A stretch of DNA of 64,000 nt from Rothia sp. P100 (GTDB taxonomy: Bacteria > Actinomycetota > Actinomycetes > Actinomycetales > Micrococcaceae), in assembly GCF_023712425.1 (NCBI RefSeq), contig NZ_JAMAYG010000003.1, positions 310,001 to 374,000 on the forward strand, in the 5' to 3' direction. How positions within the stretch are numbered: position 1 is the stretch's first letter; each line of letters opens with the position of its first letter. Below, piece by piece: positions 18,294-26,100 of the stretch. The position numbers were made by a program, and so were the translations under genes. The notes beneath the pieces are model-generated. The model was given only the letters and a program-made list of their open reading frames with translations, was not told where the DNA came from and did not search any database.

Positions 18294-18983
18294 ATGACCG
18301 GCACCAGAATGACCAGAAACCGCACCGCAGGTAGGCCCACCGCCTCCCTTATCACGGCCCAAAAGATCACTCTGGCCGCACAGGAATTACTGTCCAAAAA
18401 CGGTGACTTTACCATGTCTCAGCTGGCCAAGAAGCTGGGGGTCGCCCCGTCCTCGCTTTACAACCACGTGGCTTCGCGCGATGAAGTACTAGCAGGGCTG
18501 TCAGACCACATCGCTCAGGGTATTAGTACCCACGAATTGCAGGAAGCCGCCGCCCGCGTTAGGGCAAGTGACCTAACGGCGAGAGTAGCACGGAACCTCT
18601 GGGTAGAAGCGACCGCAAGCTGGGCACGATCTTATCGCACCGCCTTTTCCCTCTCTCCCGCCCTGGTAACAACGCTGGCAGTCACCCCGGTACGCAACGC
18701 CCCGGGCACTCTGGGCATGTATGAACAGGTCACCAGCGCTTTTGTTGCCTTTGGATTCACTCCGCGAGATGCCCTACTCACAGTAGAGGCGCTCGAAGCT
18801 TTCTTGCTAGGTTCCGCCACAGACGTTCACGCCCCCATCGATATCTTTGATCCGGGGCAGCGCGCAAGCAGTCACCCCACCATGGCAGAGGGGTTTGCAG
18901 AACTGGGCAACACACCCCAAGATGAGGCTTTTGAACTGGGGCTGGCAGCCCTACTGGCCGGGTTGAGCACCAGACTCCCCTAG
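18294..18983 (+). CDS. TetR family regulator, probable repressor of putrescine degradation
   Basis: About 229 aa from ATG 18294; a GTG at 18285 and an ATG at 18309 are alternative starts. The N-terminal helix-turn-helix is clear: MSQLAKKLGVAPSSLYNHVASRDEVL. The C-terminal domain is the ligand/dimer part of the TetR_C type (SWARSYRTAFSLSPALVTTL). It is divergent from puo with a palindrome between them that recurs at the permease-gab operon. This suggests it represses both, with putrescine or an aldehyde as inducer; target and ligand are inferred. Confidence 0.85.
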   Translation: MTGTRMTRNRTAGRPTASLITAQKITLAAQELLSKNGDFTMSQLAKKLGVAPSSLYNHVASRDEVLAGLSDHIAQGISTHELQEAAARVRASDLTARVARNLWVEATASWARSYRTAFSLSPALVTTLAVTPVRNAPGTLGMYEQVTSAFVAFGFTPRDALLTVEALEAFLLGSATDVHAPIDIFDPGQRASSHPTMAEGFAELGNTPQDEAFELGLAALLAGLSTRLP

Positions 18984-19030
18984 CCACCCTGTTCACACCC
19001 CCTGCTTTGACACGCGCAAAAAATCTTCGA

Positions 19031-19081
19031 CTATATAGACAAACAAACTAGACAGACTAACTAGTTAATGTAACTATATAG
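19031..19081. promoter_or_regulatory. promoter/operator region of the PadR gene with repeated palindromes
   Basis: Two copies of the palindrome CTATATAG (19031-19038, 19074-19081) flank AACTAG...CTAGTT (19046-19051, 19061-19066) and TAGTTA-ATG-TAACTA (19062-19076). The last CTATATAG ends 2 bp before the ATG at 19084 and no ribosome-binding site is visible, so the mRNA may be leaderless. PadR proteins usually bind such A/T-rich dyads; binding here is inferred. Confidence 0.55.
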
Positions 19082-19083
19082 AT

Positions 19084-19413
19084 ATGACCGCAACACTATA
19101 CCCCGCAGACTGGCTCCGAGGCCTCCTCACCACCTGCGTCCTCAAAACCCTAGAGAAGGGCCCCACCTACGGCTACGCCATCATCACCCAACTAGCAGAA
19201 GCCGGGCTGGGCGATATCAAAGGTGGCACCCTCTACCCCCTGCTCAACCGGCTAGAAAATCGCGGGCTGGTTGAGGTGCAGTGGCGCGAAGGGGACGGCG
19301 GGCCTGGCCGCAAATACTTCTTCCTGACGGACGCCGGCACCCAAGAACTCGCCACCCTCACCGTCACTTGGCAGACCTTCTCCACCACCGTCACCACCCA
19401 CCTGACTCACTAA
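19084..19413 (+). CDS. PadR family transcriptional regulator
   Basis: A 109-aa winged-helix protein: LLTTCVLKTLEKGPTYGYAI, then LAEAGLGDIKGGTLYPLLNRLENRGLVEV and GGPGRKYFFLTDAG. This is the PadR domain, with a short C-terminal dimerisation helix. It lies 10 bp before a membrane protein with a HAAS-like N-terminus, the usual partner of PadR regulators in Gram-positive bacteria. Probably autoregulated through the dyads directly upstream. Confidence 0.92.
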   Translation: MTATLYPADWLRGLLTTCVLKTLEKGPTYGYAIITQLAEAGLGDIKGGTLYPLLNRLENRGLVEVQWREGDGGPGRKYFFLTDAGTQELATLTVTWQTFSTTVTTHLTH

Positions 19414-19423
19414 GGAAATAGCT

Positions 19424-20158
19424 ATGAAAACTCCACTGGATACCTTTATCGCCACCCACAAGAGCTGGGTGAATCCCTTCATCGTGGAACTACGCCTAGA
19501 CAACGTACCCGGCAGCGCTATTGGTGACGCCCTTGAAACCGTCCACGCTCACTGCGCTGATAGCGGCGAGACCCCGCACGAGGCCTTCGGTGACCCCAAG
19601 GACTATGCGCACTCACTAGGTCTGGCAGGGGCACCCGACTCCACCCTGCTGCCGATCATCATCACCTCGGCGGTGAGTCTTGCCGCCTTCTTCATCTTCT
19701 CTGCCGCTTTCAAAGCCTGGGCACGCTCGGAGGATTTCGCAATCAATGACGTCTCGCTGGTGGCAATAGTTGGTGCGCTGGTAGCAACTGTGGCAGCTAT
19801 TTCCACCATGCGCTGGTGGGCAGAAAAACCGCTACGTTTCAGCATTTTTGCGATCGCTGCTGCAGGCTTCGCCGTATTGGGAGCCCTCGCCGCTAGCATG
19901 GACCGGCCAGCACTACTGAGTCTGCCCAGCTTAGGCGTCACCATGATCGCAGCGGTGATATTGGTGGGGACCGCGGTCTTTGCTACTGCCCGCGAGCTCC
20001 GCTCCTCCGATACTGACCCATTAATCAGCCCCTTTGAGAGTCCTGAGGCCCTGGACCGCAAGTCGCGCAACAGCCGTCTCCTCATGCTTCTCGGCATCTG
20101 GATGCTCCCCCTAGTTGCCCTACTGGATGCCACCTTCACCCTCATCCTGCTGAGCTAG
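19424..20158 (+). CDS. membrane protein with HAAS/DUF1700-like N-terminus
   Basis: A 244-aa protein. Residues 1-60 are soluble and helical (WVNPFIVELRLDNVPGSAIGDALETV, then GETPHEAFGDPKDYAHSLGL), like the HAAS domain that pairs with PadR regulators. Five or so hydrophobic segments follow between about residues 68 and 244. Second gene of the PadR operon. Its function is unknown; in other systems such proteins tie membrane state to PadR control, which is only an analogy. Confidence 0.75.
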   Translation: MKTPLDTFIATHKSWVNPFIVELRLDNVPGSAIGDALETVHAHCADSGETPHEAFGDPKDYAHSLGLAGAPDSTLLPIIITSAVSLAAFFIFSAAFKAWARSEDFAINDVSLVAIVGALVATVAAISTMRWWAEKPLRFSIFAIAAAGFAVLGALAASMDRPALLSLPSLGVTMIAAVILVGTAVFATARELRSSDTDPLISPFESPEALDRKSRNSRLLMLLGIWMLPLVALLDATFTLILLS

Positions 20159-20181
20159 GCCCCCACCCTCACAAAGATAGA

Positions 20182-20226
20182 AGCCCCTGCCGCACCACCC
20201 TAGGTTTAGTTGATGCGGCAGGGGCT
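20182..20226. terminator. terminator between the PadR operon and the MerR gene
   Basis: Perfect arms AGCCCCTGCCGCA (20182-20194) and TGCGGCAGGGGCT (20214-20226) with a 19-nt loop, between convergent genes. Confidence 0.78.
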
Positions 20227-20251
20227 CGCCCTTTGATTTTCTTCCGTTAGG

Positions 20252-21028
20252 CTACTGCCAGACGGGGGTATCTATATCCACTCCGTGGATGACAGCGTTG
20301 GCGTTGATAGCTGCGCTGATCCAGGCAGCTAGGCCAGTGGAGCGCTGGTTGTAGTGGGCGGTGAAGCGCGGGTCGCTCACATAGGTCATGCCAATGAGAA
20401 CCTGCTGGTTATAGGAGCAGTCAAAGTAGTCCTGCATAAGGCTAAGATGCTCTTCGGCCAGCTTGTTGGCCTCGTCAGACCCAGGGGCAACCTCGCCTGC
20501 GAGCGCCCGAGCACAGGCCTGTTCAAAGGCGTCCATGCGGTCAGAAACCCGCATCCAGTCGTGGTCGGTAAAGCCGGCAACTCGCTGGGCTGACTGCTGG
20601 TAGGCATCAGTGCTGCCGTAGGCAGCTTCTGCCTCGTCACGGTGCTGGGCGTGACTAGCTTTGGCGCGGTCAGCCGCGCTCATGGTTTTTTTCATGGTGT
20701 GAACCTCAATCATTGTCTGCACCGAGTCCAGCACGGACTGTAGGTGCTCCTGTTTTTCTTGCAGAAGGTCCCGTTGGCTGAAGAGTTCTTCAATGGGCGC
20801 GGTGCCGCTGGCTAAAATCTGCTGAATTTTTTCCAGCGGGAATTCGAGCGCCCGGTAGACAAGAATCGTGTGAAGTTTATCGATATCGTCCGCTGAGTAG
20901 AGCCGGTAACCGCTGGTCGAGCGCTGGCTGGGGGCCAGCAGCCCGACGCTCTCGTAGTGGTGTAGCGTACGGACGCTCACCCCTACTAGCCGGGCAACTT
21001 CGCCTACGGTCAAAAAATCTGGATGCAT
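20252..21028 (-). CDS. MerR family regulator with TipAS ligand domain
   Basis: A 258-aa TipA-like activator. The MerR DNA-binding domain is at the N-terminus (LTVGEVARLVGVSVRTLHHYESVGLL, then GYRLYSADDIDKLHTILVYR), followed by a coiled coil and a C-terminal TipAS-type helical domain (YGSTDAYQQSAQRVAGFTDHDW). TipA of Streptomyces binds thiopeptides and activates multidrug-type genes. The ATG follows a very strong AGGAGG site and its own promoter has the MerR 19-bp spacer. Divergent from the ArsD-like gene. Confidence 0.92.
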   Translation of the reverse strand: MHPDFLTVGEVARLVGVSVRTLHHYESVGLLAPSQRSTSGYRLYSADDIDKLHTILVYRALEFPLEKIQQILASGTAPIEELFSQRDLLQEKQEHLQSVLDSVQTMIEVHTMKKTMSAADRAKASHAQHRDEAEAAYGSTDAYQQSAQRVAGFTDHDWMRVSDRMDAFEQACARALAGEVAPGSDEANKLAEEHLSLMQDYFDCSYNQQVLIGMTYVSDPRFTAHYNQRSTGLAAWISAAINANAVIHGVDIDTPVWQ

Positions 21029-21049
21029 GTTTTCCTCCTGCTAGTTACC

Positions 21050-21080
21050 AGGCTAGGTGCTCACGCGGCGTGAGGGTCAA
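21050..21080 (-). promoter_or_regulatory. MerR-type promoter with 19-bp spacer and dyad
   Basis: On the minus strand a -35 TTGACC (21075-21080) and a -10 TAGCCT (21050-21055) are separated by 19 bp. The spacer holds the perfect dyad CTCACGC-C-GCGTGAG (21060-21074). An over-long spacer containing the operator is the hallmark of MerR activation by DNA untwisting. It drives the MerR gene itself, so the regulator is probably autoactivated. Confidence 0.8.
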
Positions 21081-21206
21081 GCGCTACTTCCTACCAATAT
21101 TTACTTTAGATTTAAGAGAGCTACCTCCACCCACCCTGAACACCTGAGAAACCGGCGGCGCACTGTAGGCTGGTGGGGTAGGTTTTATCTTCTTTAAGGA
21201 GCGCTC

Positions 21207-21854
21207 GTGGCAAAAATTAATGACACTATCGGCTCAACACCGCTTGAGGTATTTGTGCCTGCTGCCGGTGATAACCCTGCTGACCCGCAGGACGTCGCCC
21301 GCAACACTTTCTTTGAGCAGGCGCAAGAGCTTCTTGACGCCGGGCTAGAAATCGCCGTCTATTCCACCGATTCCTACCCTTCAGCATTTACTGACTGCCC
21401 ACAGGTTGCCGACCAGATTGTCATGAACGGGTGGGAAGTTCTACCCATTGTGTTGGTAGAAGGCCAAGTTAAAGTGTCTTTCAACTACCCTTCAGTAGAA
21501 CAGATGCGGCGCTTTTCCCACTTTGCAGAGGTTAAGCAGCCTAAGGTATCAGCGGCAGCCGCGGCTTGTGGCCCTGTAGGTGAGGGTGCCGATGCCCCCA
21601 CTCTGCCCACTCCGGAACCTGCTGGTTTTGCTGCCGTCCTAGCTGGTGTCACCGAGAAGCCGGCAGGCGGGCCAGATATCGGTCACCGCCTTAACCTCAT
21701 GGGTGGCGATTTTGGCGATGGAATCCCCAGCGACGGTTCATCTGTAGCAGTCAAGGGCGATACTCAGTCATCTGTCTCTATCACCCAGGCGATGATGGGT
21801 GTGGGTAACGGTGGCGGTTGCTGTGGCGGCTCCTGCGGGTGTGGTTCTTCGTAG
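21207..21854 (+). CDS. ArsD-like thioredoxin-fold protein with Gly/Cys-rich tail
   Basis: A 215-aa protein from a GTG start with AAGGAG upstream. Residues about 12-105 resemble the arsenic metallochaperone ArsD (LEVFVPAAGDNPADP, then EIAVYSTDSYPSAF and EVLPIVLVEGQVKV). It lacks the family's N-terminal Cys-Cys...Cys arsenic site. A Pro/Ala-rich linker leads to GGGCCGGSCGCGSS with Cys205, 206, 210 and 212, a plausible metal or cluster site. No ArsA or ArsB gene is nearby. Whether it handles arsenite, another thiophilic metal or none is open. Confidence 0.6.
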   Translation: MAKINDTIGSTPLEVFVPAAGDNPADPQDVARNTFFEQAQELLDAGLEIAVYSTDSYPSAFTDCPQVADQIVMNGWEVLPIVLVEGQVKVSFNYPSVEQMRRFSHFAEVKQPKVSAAAAACGPVGEGADAPTLPTPEPAGFAAVLAGVTEKPAGGPDIGHRLNLMGGDFGDGIPSDGSSVAVKGDTQSSVSITQAMMGVGNGGGCCGGSCGCGSS

Positions 21855-21910
21855 TTTTTAGCGCCTGCCTGCAGGCAGGTTAGGTTTTCGTTTTTTCCAA
21901 GGGAGTTGTC

Positions 21911-22372
21911 ATGATTGGTGCACGTATAGAGCACAAGGATGAGTTTTTTATTGCGGGTTTCCGCGAGACTGTTCAGCAGGGTGCTGGCATGGGTGAGCTG
22001 TGGAAAAAGCTGACCGACCACGCTACGGCGCGTGGGGTGACGATGCCCGAGGTGCATTCCATGGGCGTCATTGTGGGCATGAACGCCAGCGGCCAGTTCG
22101 ATTATATGGCGGGCATTCTGGTGGAGAACCTTGAGACTGCTCAGGCTCTGGGGCTCAACGCGCTGAAGGTGGACGGCGGGGAGTTCGCTGTAACCAACGT
22201 TGAAGGCCCGGTGCCCATGAGCATCATGGCAGGCGTGGATCACCTGATGGGCACCTTCTTACCCAAGGCTGGTTTCAAGCCTAACGGCCCGGTGTTTGAG
22301 GCCTACGGCCCCGGTGACCCCTCAGCCGCTGACTACCAGATGCAGGTTTGGGTGCCGGTCAAGGCAGCCTAG
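21911..22372 (+). CDS. GyrI-like small-molecule-binding protein
   Basis: A 153-aa stand-alone effector-binding domain: IEHKDEFFIAGFRETVQQG at the start, then SMGVIVGMNASGQFDYMAGI and the C-terminal FEAYGPGD...YQMQVWVPV. Such GyrI/SOUL-like domains bind hydrophobic drugs or inhibit gyrase. It follows the ArsD-like gene by 56 bp on the same strand. A TipA-like regulator is next door, so a shared stress or drug response is possible. Confidence 0.82.
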   Translation: MIGARIEHKDEFFIAGFRETVQQGAGMGELWKKLTDHATARGVTMPEVHSMGVIVGMNASGQFDYMAGILVENLETAQALGLNALKVDGGEFAVTNVEGPVPMSIMAGVDHLMGTFLPKAGFKPNGPVFEAYGPGDPSAADYQMQVWVPVKAA

Positions 22373-22403
22373 CGCAAAATCGCGTATAGAGACCAAAGAT
22401 TAA

Positions 22404-22443
22404 GACGCCGGTGGGCAAGCTACATAAGCTGCCCACCGGCGTC
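22404..22443. terminator. terminator downstream of the GyrI-like gene
   Basis: Perfect 14-bp arms GACGCCGGTGGGCA (22404-22417) and TGCCCACCGGCGTC (22430-22443), 12-nt loop, followed by CTTTC. Lies between convergent reading frames. Confidence 0.8.
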
Positions 22444-22496
22444 CTTTCATACCAGGGGTTAGCTGACAGGGGCGCACAGGGGTTTCTGTACTACGC

Positions 22497-22926
22497 TTAT
22501 GCGCCTTCAGACTTTTTAGCGCGTGATATTTCCGTAGCTTTGCCTGCGGCAAGAGCAACAGTGCCGGTCAGCACCCCGCCCCAAACGGTGTCCACCAGGG
22601 CGATGCTCAAGGGGAATCGATCAAGCACAGCAGCGTTGGTGAGGCCGAAAGTTCCCCAGGCAATGACGCCCAGCACCGCACCATCGCGCAGGCGAGCAAG
22701 GTGGGTGCGGGTTTCGTCGCCGGGGCGGACTGGTCCCTGCCAGGTGCACGGTGTAAAAGAGAGCAGCAGGTAGCACGTTAACGCTATCCGCCATGAGGTG
22801 GGGGATTTTGCTCTCGTAGATTTTAAGGGCTGCGCCACCAATCCAGGCGGCGTCCACAACTCCGGCGGTAACGGCGCCGGCGCCCAGGGCTTTTAGCCAC
22901 TGTGAAGTAAGTTTTTTGCGTGACAT
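22497..22926 (-). pseudogene. DUF2177-type membrane protein gene with a frameshifting deletion
   Basis: From ATG 22926 one frame gives MSRKKLTSQWLKALGAG, then DAAWIGGAALKIYESKIPHL and LPAALFYTVHLAG. At about 22731-22735 the coding frame changes to give VRPGDETRTHLARLRDGAVL, VIAWGTFGLTNAAVL and ALVDTVWGGVLTG down to 22497. Together these are one DUF2177-like four-helix protein. The join also lacks the few hydrophobic residues expected after HLAG, so a small deletion of around 11 bp rather than a one-base reading error is likely. Probably non-functional. Confidence 0.75.
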
Positions 22927-23112
22927 GGAACTTCCTTCTTGGGTGCTTGAACTGGTTTGTAAGGGCCTGTGAGAGCATCTCGCAGTCCCAGTTAAGATTG
23001 ACTACACGCCTGTCATTATCGTTGCACGCTAGGGCGGTTATAGATTCACTGATAATCCCTCTATTCCAGAATGAGATACCGGTGCGCTATTTTCCCCCGG
23101 CGGGTGATCAAC

Positions 23113-23159
23113 AAAGGACGCCGGCAGGAGGCTCACTGAGCCACCGGCCGGCGTCCTTT
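23113..23159. terminator. terminator of the large glutamate dehydrogenase gene
   Basis: Arms AAAGGACGCCGG (23113-23124) and CCGGCGTCCTTT (23148-23159), with a second inner stem GGCTCA/TGAGCC. Ends 11 bp beyond the GDH stop. No gene is recognised at 22927-23170 apart from this hairpin. Confidence 0.8.
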
Positions 23160-23170
23160 TATCTCAAGGG

Positions 23171-26100
23171 TTAGCTGACGGCGCCGCGCAGGGTACGCAG
23201 GGCTACCTGCAGTACAGCCAAGCGGGGTCGGCCATCAGCAGCAGGGGCTGTCTGCTTAATTTCTTCCAGCATTGAATCTACGTGGCTGATACGCACGGGA
23301 TGGGCGGTAATCCAGCGTTCCAAGGCCTCATCGCCCCCCTCTTCACCGGCAACGATTCCCTCGCCAGACTCCTGCAACACCTTGAGTGCAAGGGATGCAG
23401 CAATTTCATAGAGATCATCGCGCAGGGAAGATCGCGCCAGGGTCTCCCAGCGGTCATTGCGCGGCAGTTTAGAAATCATGGTCAGCAGGTGATCCACCGC
23501 GAACCGGTCGTAGACCGAGTAGTAGACGCGGGCAACCAGTTCGGCATCTAGCCCGTGAGCCTCTGCGGTACGCACTACGTCCATGAGAGCAAAAGCCTCA
23601 AATTCGCGGATCCAGTTGACCGTCAGCTCCTCGGGCAGACCCCACTCTTCTGCCTGGTTGCGCAGGGCACGCACACGGGCGCGAGTGTCATCAGCAAAGT
23701 AGTTGGGTAGCTCAGGCAGCAGCTCAGCGACCGGGCGGAAACGTTCGATCATTGCGGCGATGGGGGTGCCCACAACCACTGACCGCTCGGCAGCGAACCA
23801 GCGCACCAGGCGGTCTAGTACACGCTGCCAATCCCGGATGACTGACTGCCAAGCATCCAGGGGAATATTCGCAGGAAGGTCGCGGTGCAACTTTGCGGAC
23901 TTGCCAACATTAAAAGTTTCACGTGAAACGTAGAAGGCACGCGCTACCGCATCGACACCCACACCGGTTTCTTCAATTGCGCGGAAAACGTGGGTAATAC
24001 CGGCAAGATCTACAATTTCGTTGGCAACGCGGGTGCAGATGATCTGCTTGCGCAACGGGTGGGTTTCTAGGTGCTGACCGAAACGCTCCACCAGGGCAGG
24101 CGGGAAGTAGTCGGTCAGGACGCAAGCAAGGTAGGGGTCATCGGCAATATTGGTGGCCTCTAGTTGCTCGGTTAAGTGAATCTTCACGTAGGCTGCCAGC
24201 ACGGACAGCTCTGGGCCGTTGAGGGTTTCCTGAGTCGCTTCGTAGCGCTCACGGATGGTCTCATCGGTGGGCAGGAACTCCACCTCGCGGTTAAGCCCGG
24301 CATTCTTTTCCAGGTCGTGCATGAGGCGGATGTAGCCCTCAACCCCGGGAATGACCCCGTGACGCTCAGCCTGCAGCAGCACGTTCTGGCGGCGGTTGGT
24401 CTCCAGTACCTGCGCCCCAACGTCCTCACGCTGAGCCTCAATAAAGCTGGCACGTTCCTCGCCGGACAGCTCACCGTGAGCCACCAGGCGGTCCACCAGA
24501 ATCTTGATGTTGACCTCGCGGTCAGAGGTTTCTACACCGGCGGAGTTATCAATGGCGTCGGTGTTGATGATGATACCCTTGCGAGCTGCCTCGATACGGC
24601 CTAGCTGGGTGAAGCCGAGGTTGCCACCTTCACCCACGATGCGGGCACGCAGGTCTGCGCCGTCCACGCGGATGGGGTCATTGGCTTTATCGCCTACTTC
24701 AGCATGAGTCTCGGTAGACCCCTTGACGTAGGTGCCGATGCCACCGTTGTAGAGCAGGTCTACGGGTGCCTTGAGGATGGCTGAGAGCAGCTCGGGCGGT
24801 GACATTTCGGTGACGCCCTCGTCTAGCCCCAGAACTTCACGTACCTGATCTGAAACGGGGATGGACTTGGCGCCACGGGAGTAGACGCCGCCGCCTTCTG
24901 AGATGAGCTCGGGGTTGTAGTCCTGCCAGGACGAGCGGGGTAACTTGTAGAGACGCACGCGCTCTTCAAAGGACGCCTCGGCGTCCGGGGCGGGGTCTAG
25001 GAAGATGTCGCGGTGGTCGAAGGCTGCCACTAGGCGGGTGGGGCGCGAGCGCATGAGGCCGTTGCCGAAGACGTCGCCACTCATGTCGCCAATACCAACG
25101 GCGGTAAACTCTTCGTGCTGGCAGTCAATGCCTAGCTCAGCGAAGTGACGCTTGACGGACTCCCAGGCGCCGCGGGCGGTAATGCCCATGGCCTTGTGGT
25201 CGTAGCCCACTGAGCCACCGGAGGCGAAGGCGTCGCCCAGCCAGAAGTCGTATTCGGCGCTGATGGCGTTGGCGGTATCCGAGAAGGAGGCGGTGCCCTT
25301 ATCGGCTGCTACGACCAGGTAGTAGTCGTCTCCGTCGCGGGCCAGCACGCCTTCGGGGCGGACGACGGTTTCGGTGCCGTCAGCTGCTACCGAGAGGTTA
25401 TCAGTGACATCCAGCAAAGAGCGGATGAAGACCTTATAGGATTCACGGCCCTCGTTGATCCAGGCGTCGCGGTCTAGGGCGGGGTTGGGTAGTTGCTTAG
25501 GGTAGAAGCCGCCCTTGGCGCCGGTCGGAATAATGACGGCATTCTTGACCATTTGCGCCTTAACCAGACCTAAGACCTCGGTGCGGAAGTCCTCGCGGCG
25601 GTCAGACCAGCGCAGACCACCGCGGGCTATGGAGCCGAAGCGTAGGTGGACGCCCTCAACCCGGCGGGAGTAAACGAAGATTTCGTAGAGGGGGCGGGGC
25701 AAAGGTGCGAAGTCGATCTGCTGGGGTGAGACCTTGAGCGCCAGGGAGTCACGGCCCATGTAGGCGTTGGTGCGCAGGGTGGCTGCCATGACAGTTGCCA
25801 GGGAGCGCATGAAGCGGTCAACGTCCAGGGTGGGAATGGCATCTAGCACCACTCCCAGCTGAGCCCAGACGTCCTCGCGGGCTTGCTCACGGGCGTCCTG
25901 GCTATCGAAATCGGCTGCGGGGTTGAAGCTGACATCAAAGTAGCGGGCCAGCAGGGCGGTTGCCTTGGGGTAGTCCAGTAAGGTGTCTGACATGAACTCG
26001 GCGGTGAAGCCGCGGCCCAGCTGCAGCAGGTAGTGGGTGTAGGCACGGAAGATACGAACCTGCTCCCACGACAGCTTTTCAGCCAGAATGAGACGGTCCA

